Source: Candidatus Poribacteria bacterium
GTDB lineage: Bacteria; Poribacteria; WGA-4E; WGA-3G
Direction: 5' to 3'
Length of the DNA: 64,000 nt
NCBI GenBank assembly: GCA_022826805.1
Contig: JAJDUH010000021.1
Coordinates: 62,001-126,000 of the forward strand
Shown: in pieces, positions 44,613-54,472 of the stretch
How the letters are laid out: every line of letters starts with the position of its first letter
How positions within the stretch are numbered: the first letter of the stretch is position 1
Position numbers and translations under genes: made by a program
The notes under the pieces: model-generated
What the model was told of the DNA's origin: nothing
The model's input: only the letters and a program-made list of their open reading frames with translations
The model's database searches: none

Positions 44613-45980
44613 TCAATTTCCGGCTTGCAGCCGTGTTAAAAATTCTCGTCCGACCCTACTGATGTCCCCAGCCCCCAAGGTAATGACAATATCGTCTGGA
44701 CGGGTTATCTTCATGAGGACATCGGTAATTTCATCTGTATCGGGTACATAGAGTACCTGTCGATGCCCGTGTGCCTGTATTGCGTCTGCTAATTTTTCAG
44801 CAGTGACATTTTCAATAGGTGCTTCGCCCGCGCCATAGATTGAAGTAACAATGAGTACATCTGCTTGATAAAAAGAGCGGGAGAATTCATCTGCCAAATC
44901 TCTAACGCGCTGATAGCGATGTGGTTGAAAGACTGCGACGATACGACGCTTGTAACCGTCACGAGCACCACTGAGTGCTGCTTTTAATTTCGCTGGATTA
45001 TGGGCGTAATCATCAACGACGATAATATCATTGACCTCGCCAAGTATTTCAAAACGACGGTGTACACCGGAAAATGATTCAAGATTTTCCCGAATCTGCT
45101 CAAACGGGATGTCGAGTTCAAGCCCAACAGCTATAGCTGCCAAGGAATTAGAAATATTATGACGTCCGGGCATTTTAAGATGAATTTCGCCGTAGAGATG
45201 CCCATTTTTACGGATCCGGTAGCGGGACGTTGGACCTTCAACAACAATTCCCTCAGCCACCAGGTCTGCCTGGGTCTCAAGCCCGTAGGTAACATATCGT
45301 TTCTCAATTCGCGGGATGAACTTCTGAATATTCTCGGCATCCAAGCACAGAACAGCAGTGCCGTAAAAAGGGACCTTGTTAATGAACTTGAGAAAGGTTT
45401 CACCAATTTCGGTAACACTACTATAATAATCCAGATGATCAGCATCGACTGAAGTGACAACAGCAACAGTGGGATAGAACATCTCAATAGAACCGTATGC
45501 CTCGTCTGCCTCGATGACCATAACATCGCCTTCGCCACTTCGGGCATGGCTGCCGTTCATGAGTTTCCCGCCAACAACAACTGTTGGATCAAGACTGCTA
45601 AGTACTGTAGCAGTCATAGCAGTGGTTGTTGTTTTTCCATGTGTTCCGCTGACTGCAACGCTATAGCGCATCCGAGTGATTTCATTGAGCATCTCGGCGC
45701 CCCTAACGATAGGGATTTTCTGTGTTTGTGCAGCGAGGAGTTCTGAATTGTCAGGAGGAATAGCTGGAGAAACAACCACGACATCTGCCCCGTGCATCTG
45801 TGCTGCGGCATGTCCATAGAAGACGGTCACGCCGATATCTCGCAGATGTTTTGTCGTATCAGATTTTTTGATGTCTGAGCCTGTCACATGGAACCCAAGG
45901 TCCAACAAGATTTCAGCAATGCCGCTTAAACCAGCACCACCAATACCGATAATATGAATATGTTGTGTTTTTCCAAACAT
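44613..45980 (-). CDS. murC: UDP-N-acetylmuramate-L-alanine ligase
   Basis: A 455-residue ligase that adds L-Ala to UDP-MurNAc with ATP. IHIIGIGGAGLSGIAEILLDLG is the N-terminal nucleotide fold, VSGTHGKTTTTAM the P-loop, and DDYAHNPAKLKA the C-terminal Mur motif. Full length, cytosolic. It sits between murG and ftsQ in the dcw operon. Confidence 0.97.
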   Translation of the reverse strand: MFGKTQHIHIIGIGGAGLSGIAEILLDLGFHVTGSDIKKSDTTKHLRDIGVTVFYGHAAAQMHGADVVVVSPAIPPDNSELLAAQTQKIPIVRGAEMLNEITRMRYSVAVSGTHGKTTTTAMTATVLSSLDPTVVVGGKLMNGSHARSGEGDVMVIEADEAYGSIEMFYPTVAVVTSVDADHLDYYSSVTEIGETFLKFINKVPFYGTAVLCLDAENIQKFIPRIEKRYVTYGLETQADLVAEGIVVEGPTSRYRIRKNGHLYGEIHLKMPGRHNISNSLAAIAVGLELDIPFEQIRENLESFSGVHRRFEILGEVNDIIVVDDYAHNPAKLKAALSGARDGYKRRIVAVFQPHRYQRVRDLADEFSRSFYQADVLIVTSIYGAGEAPIENVTAEKLADAIQAHGHRQVLYVPDTDEITDVLMKITRPDDIVITLGAGDISRVGREFLTRLQAGN

Positions 45981-46136
45981 GTCGTTATTTTCGTTTTTAG
46001 CCGAAACGCGCCAGAATAGTTCTTTTTCAATTTGACAATCTGTGTAGAAGTTAGTTTCCGAGTTTAATCTATAGTATCTCTTAATTTTTTAACCTATCGC
46101 GAGGCTGAAAATCAACCTTAATTAAATAAAAAACCC

Positions 46137-47336
46137 CTAAGCATACGAAAGAATAGATTTGGCAATGTGATCACTGGCATGTGGTTTACCGAGCGCTTGA
46201 CTCGCAGCCACCATTCGTTCGTATGTATTTTCGTCAAGTGCGATGTCCACAAGGCTTTGGATAAGGGATTCTACGGTGAACGTGCCTTGTTCCAGCACAA
46301 CGGCGCCTCCCCTCTCTGCAACAGCACGCGCATTCAATACCTGATCATTTCCTGTTTGTGAAGGTAAAGGCACAAAGATTGCGGGGATACCACAAGCAGT
46401 GACTTCAGCAACAGTCATCCCCCCTGCCCTACAAATCATAATGTTCGCTATGCTATAGATCTCCTCAACAGCATCAAAGAAGGGTTGAACACAATACCGA
46501 AATTCCTGCTGCGATCCAAGTTTGTTGTGATACGCTTCCTGAACTGTATGTGCCTCAGCTGCCCCTGTCTGATGTACAATTTGGAGTCGATCGGCATATT
46601 CCAGCAAATGCGGAAGTGTCTCCACGATTGCACGATTGATAGCCCGTGCTCCCTGACTGCCGCCCATTACAAAGATCGTTTTCCGATTTGGACACAACCC
46701 AAATTTCTGGTAAGTCGCCTCAGCCTTCGAGAATGTGGTGATTGCAGGGCGGATAGGATTACCTGTCACCTCTACACTCGCAGTGTGTTGAAACGAACGA
46801 CTATTGTGAACGGATTCCATGGCAAGATACGCCATTTTTGCCCAGCGCGCTAAGACTCCATTTGTTAAACCGACAGAGGCATTCTGTTCTTGGATAGCTA
46901 TTGGGATTCTGCACAGCAAACCCGCTAAAAGCACCGGACCTGAGACATACCCACCTGTTCCTATAACAATGTCCGGCTGTAGTTCCTTCATATAGCGCAA
47001 TGACTGGGTGAGCCCGTAAAAGGCTTTCCAGAGGACCGGAACCCACTGTAAAGTTAAGCGGCGCGGAAAACCGGCAACAGAAATGGGCATGAAGCGGAAA
47101 CCGTGTTGTGGAACCAGTTTTGATTCCAAGCGATCTCTACCACCGATGAATACAATATCAACTGTAGCATCCAATCGCTGCAGTGCTTGGGCAATACCGA
47201 TAGCAGGATAGATATGTCCGCCTGTCCCACCGCCCGCGATAACCACTTTTTTGTGTGTTTTCCACTCTCCGACAGTCCGTTGATAGAGATCATCTGCTGC
47301 AGATAAACCTGTATTACCCAATTTAGAACCAATCAT
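46137..47336 (-). CDS. murG: Lipid II-forming N-acetylglucosaminyltransferase MurG
   Basis: A 399-residue GT-B glycosyltransferase that adds GlcNAc to lipid I on the inner membrane face. VVIAGGGTGGHIYPAIGIAQAL opens the acceptor domain, FVMGGSQGARAIN the second domain and AGGMTVAEVTACGIPAIFVPLP the UDP-GlcNAc site. About 30 residues precede the usual start, so the true initiation may be further in. A MITE-like element (47358-47476) separates it from ftsW. Confidence 0.95.
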   Translation of the reverse strand: MIGSKLGNTGLSAADDLYQRTVGEWKTHKKVVIAGGGTGGHIYPAIGIAQALQRLDATVDIVFIGGRDRLESKLVPQHGFRFMPISVAGFPRRLTLQWVPVLWKAFYGLTQSLRYMKELQPDIVIGTGGYVSGPVLLAGLLCRIPIAIQEQNASVGLTNGVLARWAKMAYLAMESVHNSRSFQHTASVEVTGNPIRPAITTFSKAEATYQKFGLCPNRKTIFVMGGSQGARAINRAIVETLPHLLEYADRLQIVHQTGAAEAHTVQEAYHNKLGSQQEFRYCVQPFFDAVEEIYSIANIMICRAGGMTVAEVTACGIPAIFVPLPSQTGNDQVLNARAVAERGGAVVLEQGTFTVESLIQSLVDIALDENTYERMVAASQALGKPHASDHIAKSILSYA

Positions 47337-47357
47337 AGTTAACTCATTAGAATTTAT

Positions 47358-47476
47358 TTATGGTGGATTCTGTAATTACTTATACACTCTGCACCGGCGA
47401 GGTCAGGAAACCTTGAAAAACACCCAAGCAAAAACCCTACCAGGGGGTAGAAGTGTGAATTTATAATTCACCATAA
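47358..47476. mobile_element. 119-bp MITE-like element, TTATGGTGGATT ends
   Basis: TTATGGTGGATT at 47358 and AATTCACCATAA ending at 47476 are inverted repeats with one mismatch. The interior resembles that of the half element at 12806 (GGCGAGGT, AACACCC, AGCAAAAAC). No transposase is encoded. It lies between ftsW and murG inside the dcw operon. Confidence 0.62.
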
Positions 47477-47517
47477 TCGTGTGCTCCAGAAACGACTAAG
47501 GGAGCCACAGGCCTCTA

Positions 47518-48789
47518 TTACTCCTTAGCCGAGTTGGTGTGCCGCGATATATTTAAAAGAATGCCAACACTTACCAAGCTAAGGACAATCGACGAACCGC
47601 CATAGCTGATAAACGGCAATGTAATGCCTTTCGTCGGTAACAAACCTGTCACAACACCAATGTTGATGAACGCTTGTAAACCGATGAGGATAGTAATGCC
47701 AGTAGCGAGCAAGGATGCGAAGAGGTCTGGTGCACTCCGAGCAATGTGTAATCCGCGCCATATAAACAACATGAAAAGAATTGTTACAGCCACTGCGCCA
47801 ATGAACCCGAATTCTTCTCCCAACACAGCAAAGATAAAATCTGTGTGTGGATAGGGAAGGCGCGATATTTTCTGAAGGCTACCGTCAATCCCTGCGCCGA
47901 GAAGTCCGCCGCCTTCAAGGGCATCCAGCGATCGAGTTAGTTGATAGTTTGCTGCGTCCGGCGATTTCAACATAGCGAAATAGTCTAAGAATCTCTTCAG
48001 TCTATATGGATCTCGAATTATGAGTACACTGAGGAGTCCACCACCTACGCCAACGAGTGCCAATGTATGTAGGATCCGAATGCCTCCAATAAATAGGACA
48101 ATACAGACAGTCACCGCCAACAAGAATGCGGAACCGAAATCAGGCTGGCTTGCGACCAGTCCGAAGGCGGCCCCAACAATCAGCATATTCGGCAGCACAC
48201 CGTTAAAAAAGCCTTTAACGCGCTGTGGATCTCGGCTTATGAAGTGTGCTACATGGATGACTAACGCTATTTTCGCGAATTCAACGGGTTGAAAATTGAC
48301 GGGTAAGTTTCCTATACGGATCCAACGGTTAAACCTACTACCCTCTGCGCCTTGTACGCTTACGCTTAAACTTGGCACGAAAACCAACAGCAACCCTACA
48401 AAGGAGAGTATTAAAAAAAGGTTTGCAAATCTTGCGTAAAATCTATAGGGCAAATAGGAAGCCACAAACATTCCTGTCAAGCCGATTGCACAAGCAATAA
48501 TGTGTATTTGCAAATAACGGTAACTGTAACCAGCATAGTGTCTTGAAGAGAGCAGATGGCTTGAACTATAGACCATCAAGATACCTATAGCAATGCAGGT
48601 GAAGGTAAGCGCAATCACTGCTCGATCCATTCGTCCAGGTCTTGAGACAGGTGTTGCCTCCGCCACCCGTTTTTGATTTTCCTCCACAACGCTATAGGCG
48701 CGCGTGTTTGTCCAATAACTACGTCCGGTTTTTACATTAGACGTGGCGTTTCGATTGTTACGGTCGCGTTTTTGGAAGTCGCGTAGCAT
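47518..48789 (-). CDS. ftsW: Septal peptidoglycan polymerase/flippase-family FtsW
   Basis: A 423-residue SEDS-family membrane protein that polymerises lipid II at the septum with FtsI. About 55 soluble residues precede ten membrane helices. HTDFIFAVLGEEFGFIGA and TGLLPTKGITLPFISYGGSS are the signature motifs, the former including the catalytic-loop region. The gene is intact and lies between murD and murG. Confidence 0.95.
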   Translation of the reverse strand: MLRDFQKRDRNNRNATSNVKTGRSYWTNTRAYSVVEENQKRVAEATPVSRPGRMDRAVIALTFTCIAIGILMVYSSSHLLSSRHYAGYSYRYLQIHIIACAIGLTGMFVASYLPYRFYARFANLFLILSFVGLLLVFVPSLSVSVQGAEGSRFNRWIRIGNLPVNFQPVEFAKIALVIHVAHFISRDPQRVKGFFNGVLPNMLIVGAAFGLVASQPDFGSAFLLAVTVCIVLFIGGIRILHTLALVGVGGGLLSVLIIRDPYRLKRFLDYFAMLKSPDAANYQLTRSLDALEGGGLLGAGIDGSLQKISRLPYPHTDFIFAVLGEEFGFIGAVAVTILFMLFIWRGLHIARSAPDLFASLLATGITILIGLQAFINIGVVTGLLPTKGITLPFISYGGSSIVLSLVSVGILLNISRHTNSAKE

Positions 48790-48806
48790 TGTATCGTTTT
48801 AATCCC

Positions 48807-50210
48807 CTAATCAAGCGATTGAAGTGCGTGAACTGCGTCCTTAAACGCTACTCCCCGTGCTCTATAGTCGGTGTACATATCAAAACTCGCATTGGCAGGT
48901 GACAAGAGCACCACATCGCCTGCTGACGCATATTTGTAGGCAATCTGCACCGCTTCCGTCATTGTTCCTGCCTTCACTATATCTGTTGTATCAACAAGAG
49001 TCTTCTCAATCTGCCGTGTGTACTCTCCAAGCATTACAGCGGCTTTAACGCGGTTGCGAACGATTTCACACAGCGGTGTATAGTCATTTCCCTTGTCATA
49101 GCCGCCCATTATCAGGACGACTCGACACCCCTCTATCGATTCAAGAGCGGCTTTGACTGCTGCCACGTTCGTCGCCTTTGAATCGTTGATGAACTCAATA
49201 CCATCGACCCTTCTCACCGTCTCGAAAGCGTGAACTAAAGCGGGGTGCGATGTATCAAAATTCCGGAGCGCTGTCCGAATTTGTGTGCCTTTGACGCCCA
49301 AAATTTGTCCTACAGTCGCTGCGGCGAGGACATTTTGGACGTTATGTGCGCCAGGAAGAGGAATGTCTTTTATATCACAAATTCTATCTCGGACCCCGTC
49401 GCGCTGTGCGAGAAGTTGCGTCCCGTCTCTAAACGTGCCTGAAAACGACGGAACTTCACGGACGACTTCGTCCGTAAAATAGACCACTTCTGCCGCTGTA
49501 GATGCAGCAAAATCTTTGATGGAAGGATCTGAACCGTTGAGAACCATCCAGTCGTCCTCAGTCTGATTCGCAGAAATCTTCTGCTTCGCTTCGCGATAAT
49601 CCGACATCGTTCCATGTCTATCCAAGTGATCTCGTGAAAGGTTGAGTACAACACTCACCAACGGATGAAAAGTAATTGTGCTTTCTAACTGAAAACTGCT
49701 CGCCTCCAGGACGACAATGTCTTGGTTTGTAAGATTTTGGACCTCCGCTGCCAATGGTACACCAATGTTCCCTGCGATGCAGACATTGTGAAACTTACGG
49801 CATTCTTTTAGTATTGCCGCCGTGAGTAGTGTTGTAGTGGATTTACCCTTCGTTCCAGTAATAGCGACAATGGGTGCTGGACACATCCTTGCAGCAACTT
49901 CCAATTCTGCGAGAATCGGAATGTTCTGCGCCTGTGCCTCACACAAGATCGGAATATCCAGAGGTACGCCTGGCGAAACAACTATGAAATCAATATCATC
50001 GATGCATTGGGCTGGATGCCCTCCAAGATATTTTTCGATTTCGCCGGGTTCAGAAAATTCATTGAGCATCGCAATTTCCGCCGATAATGCTTCGGATGTG
50101 CGTTTATCTGTAAGGAGGACAGATGCCCCTTGTGCGTGCAACAGTTTCGCAGCGGCGACCCCACTCCGATTTAATCCAAAAACTGTAACACGTTTTCCTT
50201 GTAATTGCAT
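48807..50210 (-). CDS. murD: UDP-N-acetylmuramoylalanine-D-glutamate ligase
   Basis: A 467-residue ligase that adds D-Glu. VTVFGLNRSGVAAAKLLHAQG is the N-terminal fold, AITGTKGKSTTTLLTA the P-loop, NLSRDHLDRHG the central motif and FINDSKATNVAAVKAAL the C-terminal domain motif. Full length. It overlaps no neighbour and is 17 bases from ftsW. Confidence 0.97.
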   Translation of the reverse strand: MQLQGKRVTVFGLNRSGVAAAKLLHAQGASVLLTDKRTSEALSAEIAMLNEFSEPGEIEKYLGGHPAQCIDDIDFIVVSPGVPLDIPILCEAQAQNIPILAELEVAARMCPAPIVAITGTKGKSTTTLLTAAILKECRKFHNVCIAGNIGVPLAAEVQNLTNQDIVVLEASSFQLESTITFHPLVSVVLNLSRDHLDRHGTMSDYREAKQKISANQTEDDWMVLNGSDPSIKDFAASTAAEVVYFTDEVVREVPSFSGTFRDGTQLLAQRDGVRDRICDIKDIPLPGAHNVQNVLAAATVGQILGVKGTQIRTALRNFDTSHPALVHAFETVRRVDGIEFINDSKATNVAAVKAALESIEGCRVVLIMGGYDKGNDYTPLCEIVRNRVKAAVMLGEYTRQIEKTLVDTTDIVKAGTMTEAVQIAYKYASAGDVVLLSPANASFDMYTDYRARGVAFKDAVHALQSLD

Positions 50211-50301
50211 TTTTTGTTCCGAACTCCAGCGAAAAACAGCCGTATTTCTTTAACGAAAGCCCTGATGTTTACGACGCACCTGTAATATAAGATTGTTTAC
50301 T

Positions 50302-51420
50302 TTATCTAAGCTTCAGTGTACTTAAAGCTATCAAGACTAAGATAAACCCAACAATCCAGAACCGGATAACGACTTTGGATTCTTTCCATCCTGATAGCAG
50401 AAAATGGTAGTGGATCGGGGACATCTTAAAGACCCGTTTGCCAAACGTTCGGAACGACCAGACCTGAATTATAACCGATAAAGTTTCAACGACGAAAATA
50501 GCACCGACGATTAGAAGCAGAAACTCCTGTTTTATAAGGATTGCCACGGTTCCGAGTGCTGCTCCGAGGGATAGTGACCCGGTATCTCCCATAATAACTT
50601 GCGCAGGATGACTGTTATACCATAAAAACCCTATACCCGCACCAACTAACGCTGCACAGAAAATTGCTGTTACTTCTCCACTTACTGGTAAGTGGAAGAT
50701 GTTTAGATACGCTGCGATTTCGTTGTGGCTTGTCATATATCCGACTACCCCTAACGTACCTGCGACGAAGAGCGTACACCCGATCGCTAATCCATCCATA
50801 CCATCCGTCAGATTGACAGCGTTTGATGCACCAATGATCACTAATGTTGCGAAAGGGATAAACAAAACACCTAAATCCGGCTGTATCTCCTTGAAAAATG
50901 GCAAACTCAGAGAGGAACGTGTTACGACATCCCCGCCGTGAGCGGCTCCCCATTGGTAAAGGTAGATTGCGATTCCTAATGCCCCTACGGTTTGAAGTCC
51001 AATTTTATGCCATCCACGAAGCCCCAAGGACTGTTGTTTTACCAACTTGCTGTAATCATCTAAGAAGCCGAGGCCACCGAACCAAAGCGTTGTCAACACC
51101 ATCAAATAGATATAAGGCTGGTCTAAACGCGACCAGAAGACTACTGATATCAGAACAGATACAATGATGAGAACGCCTCCCATTGTTGGTATACCTGCTT
51201 TGTTCTGATTTTCGGTATTTTGTTGGGCTTGTGCCACCTCCTCCTGAATATGTTCGCCAATGCGGAGCTGCTTCAACTTCTCTATCATAAAAGGACCCAA
51301 AGCGAGGGAAATAAGCAGTGCGGTAGCTGTTGCATAAATTGCTCGAAAACTAATATAACGAAAGACATTGAACAGCGAAAAGACTTCAACGAGGTTTTCG
51401 TATAGGAGATGGTAGAACAT
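50302..51420 (-). CDS. mraY: Phospho-MurNAc-pentapeptide transferase MraY
   Basis: A 372-residue integral membrane enzyme that makes lipid I. GIPTMGGVLI, GFLDDYSKLVKQQSLGL, NAVNLTDGMDGLAIG and the HHHxx-like MSPIHYHFLLSGWKESKVVIRFW are the family signatures, with Asp residues in DDY and NLTDG. About ten helices. It lies between ddl and murD. Confidence 0.97.
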   Translation of the reverse strand: MFYHLLYENLVEVFSLFNVFRYISFRAIYATATALLISLALGPFMIEKLKQLRIGEHIQEEVAQAQQNTENQNKAGIPTMGGVLIIVSVLISVVFWSRLDQPYIYLMVLTTLWFGGLGFLDDYSKLVKQQSLGLRGWHKIGLQTVGALGIAIYLYQWGAAHGGDVVTRSSLSLPFFKEIQPDLGVLFIPFATLVIIGASNAVNLTDGMDGLAIGCTLFVAGTLGVVGYMTSHNEIAAYLNIFHLPVSGEVTAIFCAALVGAGIGFLWYNSHPAQVIMGDTGSLSLGAALGTVAILIKQEFLLLIVGAIFVVETLSVIIQVWSFRTFGKRVFKMSPIHYHFLLSGWKESKVVIRFWIVGFILVLIALSTLKLR

Positions 51421-51461
51421 TTTTCCCTACAAAAAAGCGATGGCGACTTTACAACAGCGCA

Positions 51462-52667
51462 TTACGCCGTCCCTCCAATTTTTTCACCTTTCTTCAATTT
51501 AGCGAGACTTGCGCCTGCTTGGCTTAGGAGGTTCGTCGTATAAGTATAGGTTAACGCATTCTTCTGTGCATGTGCCTTAAATGCCAAATCAATAAGTTCC
51601 GATACAAGTTTCGGAAATTCAATGTCTTGATGTGTCCAGAGATAGTAGCTGTACGACCCCGGAACGGTGTTGATTTCATTCACATAAACGTTATGTTCCG
51701 CGTCTACGAGAAAATCGATGCGTGCCACACCAGCACAATCTAAAACCTGAAAAGTACGGACAGCAAGATCCTGTATGTGTAACGTCAATTCTTCAGAAAT
51801 AGGTGCAGGAATTTTGCGGTCAGCACCTGCCATACCGGAATTTTCTCCCTCTTGATGGATGTATTTATCATCAAAACTGAGGAAATTGGTTTGCGTCACA
51901 GGTTGTTCGCAAACAGAAGTAGTCGATTCATCAAGTCCCATAACAGCACAATTGATCTCAAGGGGCTTCTTAACGGCTTTTTCGACAAGGATTCTCCGTG
52001 AGTATTGTCCAGCGACTTCAGCAGCAGTGTAAAGCTCGTCTCGATTGTTGACATGACTAACACCGATGCTTGATCCACTCATTGCTGGTTTGACAAAAAG
52101 AGGATAGGATAGCGTCGCGTCCACCTTTTCGAGTATCTCGTCGCGTTGCGTATTCCAATCGTGGTGGGTCCAATACAAATACGGAAGGATAGGAAGGGCA
52201 TTTGCATGAAGAATCGCCTTCATCATAATTTTATCCATACCAACAGCAGAGCCAACAACCCCTGCGCCGACATAAGGTAGGTTCATGAGTTCCAATAATC
52301 CTTGGAGCGTTCCGTCCTCGCCATGCATGCCGTGTATCGCTGGAAAAATGACATCTATAGGGAGGGCAGTTCTTTTCTGAACGTTTCGGCTAATCCAGTG
52401 CCTGCTGGTAATAACGAACTTTGGCTCAGGATAAAATTCAACGGTAATTTTGTCAAAATCGGAAGGATGTGGCAGCGTTCCGTCAGTAAAAGCGGATAAG
52501 TCGCCCAGAGCATCACCTGTTAACCATTCACCGTTCTTTGTGACGTAAATAGGGATAACTTGATGATTTTCTTGTAAAGCAAGGTACACTTGATGTGCAG
52601 TTACGATTGAAACTTCGTGTTCGGGTGTACATCCACCAAATATAAGGGCTACATTGTGTTTTGACAT
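51462..52667 (-). CDS. ddl: D-alanine-D-alanine ligase
   Basis: A 401-residue ATP-grasp ligase making D-Ala-D-Ala for the murF step. ALIFGGCTPEHEVSIVTA is the N-terminal motif, IHGMHGEDGTLQGLLELMNLPYVGAG follows, and VARIDFLVDAEHNVYVNEINTVPGS carries the metal ligands. It is somewhat longer than the E. coli enzymes, with insertions seen in the VanA/Ddl-B-like branch. Its place between murF and mraY is less usual than near murC/ftsQ. Confidence 0.95.
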   Translation of the reverse strand: MSKHNVALIFGGCTPEHEVSIVTAHQVYLALQENHQVIPIYVTKNGEWLTGDALGDLSAFTDGTLPHPSDFDKITVEFYPEPKFVITSRHWISRNVQKRTALPIDVIFPAIHGMHGEDGTLQGLLELMNLPYVGAGVVGSAVGMDKIMMKAILHANALPILPYLYWTHHDWNTQRDEILEKVDATLSYPLFVKPAMSGSSIGVSHVNNRDELYTAAEVAGQYSRRILVEKAVKKPLEINCAVMGLDESTTSVCEQPVTQTNFLSFDDKYIHQEGENSGMAGADRKIPAPISEELTLHIQDLAVRTFQVLDCAGVARIDFLVDAEHNVYVNEINTVPGSYSYYLWTHQDIEFPKLVSELIDLAFKAHAQKNALTYTYTTNLLSQAGASLAKLKKGEKIGGTA

Positions 52668-52753
52668 CTTTTATTTTTTTGCCTTTGGGTTGATTGACGA
52701 ACCTTTCAGGAAAATTGTGAAATATATTTCCGGTCGGAATTTAGAAGTTAATA

Positions 52754-54433
52754 TTAGGAGGCGACCCTCTCTTCATTGTAGTTGTCCGGGAGGTCGTTCT
52801 CAAAGAGGACAACATCCCCGGACTGTACCCGCGTTGCCAAATGTTGTTTAACTTCGTCTAAGTTGAGGGCAACAATGATCTGTTGGTTGGGATACGCGGC
52901 GGCCTTCAAACCGTCCAAGATTGGGATAGTTCTTGTAGGTCCGACTAAAATGACCAGATCGCAGACATTGGCGGCTTGTTCTCCAAGTTTCTTATTTTCC
53001 TCGTACTCCTTTTCGCCGAGTTCCACCATACCGGGTGTTACTAATACCTTTTTTCCGTCTCCAATCTCGGTGAGTACTTCGAGCGCTGCTTTGGCTCCAA
53101 CAGGGTTGGAGTTGAAACTATCATCAATGATGGTTACACCCTCAGTACTGGGTGTTAACTGCAAACGGTGTGGGACAGGTTCAACATTCGCAATTGCTGC
53201 TCGAATTTCTTCAAATGTCATTCCACACTCTCTCGCAACTGCCATAGCGGCAAGGATATTGGATACATTATGCCTGCCTAAAAGCTGCGTACGAATTTCT
53301 ACTCCGGTAGTATCCTGCATATTGACGAGTGCCTGCACTGTGAAAGCGAGTCCCTCGTCAGTGTGTCGAATGTTTGTGGCGGTTAATTCTGCCCGTTTAG
53401 AAACCGATCCTACAGGAGATGACTCTGTAGCGTAGCGGCGGACAGGGTTTCCGTCTTGTTCCCGTTTATCGGCAAGTTCAGCGCAAATCTCGTTATCGCA
53501 ATTGAAGACTGCGAGTCCACCGGGTGGCAGTGACTCAATTAGTTCATATTTTGTTTTGGCTATGTTCTCTATGCTTTTAAATCGCTCTAAGTGTTGGGGA
53601 CCGACAGCTGTGAGAATGCCAATTTGGGGTGAGGCTAAATTGCACAACTCGCGGATGTCGCCACGTTTGTAGGCACCCATTTCGACGATAAATATTTCAT
53701 GCTCGGCGGTAAGTTGACCTCGAATAACCTTGCAAATACCCATCGGCGTGTTGTAACTATCGGGAGTCATTAAGGTATTAAATTTTTCGGATAAAATCCG
53801 ATGTAAAATATACTTTGTACTCGTCTTACCGTAACTCCCTGTAATTCCGACGACCTTAGGACTGAATGCTTTAATCCGTTTTCTCGCGGAAAGGAGATAT
53901 GCCTCATTTATTGTGCGTTCCAGAGGATAGATAAGGAGGTTAGCAATAGTCAAATTAATCACGCTCACCTCACTAAACAGGAAGGCTGCGACGCGCCACG
54001 AGGTTTCCTCTGCTGTGAATACAATTCCTACTGCCAAACCGACAAGCAGACCGATTGAAAGCCCGAACACCCGTTTTGCCCGTGCTGTGTAAACGAGAGG
54101 TTTCTTCGCCTCTACCTTTTTCCGCCGTGTCAGCATATAAACTTGGAAACCACCCCACACAATATACAGGACTGGAAAAAGCCAAGTGCCGTGATACTGC
54201 GGATACAACATAGATATGGAAATAGTGAAAACTAGCAAGAGACCAACAATCAGAATCTCTCCGACCTCAAAGCAGTTGTTCAGATGTTGACGCATCCACT
54301 TCAGGTAGCGACCTGTCTTATAACCATCGAGTTGGAGTATATGAAGCCCACCAGACGTTCTGACGACCGCTCTCGCTACACAAGTTAACATTACGAAGTA
54401 AAAAAGCAGGGCGCTTACTGTTTCCAAAATCAT
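52754..54433 (-). CDS. murF: MurF-type ligase fused to an N-terminal membrane domain
   Basis: A 559-residue protein. Residues 1-25, 58-76, 82-101, 122-142 and 148-170 are predicted membrane helices. The usual N-terminal UDP-MurNAc-tripeptide-binding domain of MurF is not recognisable. From about 190 the Mur central domain follows with VVGITGSYGKTSTKYIL (P-loop 196-205), SYNTPMGICKVIRG and EMGAYKRGDI, then DSFNSNPVGAKAAL in the C-terminal domain. By context it adds D-Ala-D-Ala to UDP-MurNAc-tripeptide, and ddl lies directly downstream. The membrane anchor suggests a membrane-bound assembly line. A related unknown Mur-ligase function is the alternative. Confidence 0.82.
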   Translation of the reverse strand: MILETVSALLFYFVMLTCVARAVVRTSGGLHILQLDGYKTGRYLKWMRQHLNNCFEVGEILIVGLLLVFTISISMLYPQYHGTWLFPVLYIVWGGFQVYMLTRRKKVEAKKPLVYTARAKRVFGLSIGLLVGLAVGIVFTAEETSWRVAAFLFSEVSVINLTIANLLIYPLERTINEAYLLSARKRIKAFSPKVVGITGSYGKTSTKYILHRILSEKFNTLMTPDSYNTPMGICKVIRGQLTAEHEIFIVEMGAYKRGDIRELCNLASPQIGILTAVGPQHLERFKSIENIAKTKYELIESLPPGGLAVFNCDNEICAELADKREQDGNPVRRYATESSPVGSVSKRAELTATNIRHTDEGLAFTVQALVNMQDTTGVEIRTQLLGRHNVSNILAAMAVARECGMTFEEIRAAIANVEPVPHRLQLTPSTEGVTIIDDSFNSNPVGAKAALEVLTEIGDGKKVLVTPGMVELGEKEYEENKKLGEQAANVCDLVILVGPTRTIPILDGLKAAAYPNQQIIVALNLDEVKQHLATRVQSGDVVLFENDLPDNYNEERVAS

Positions 54434-54472
54434 TTTCCCTTTCCTTCTATCGGCGGCGAGTCTTGTTTATTA

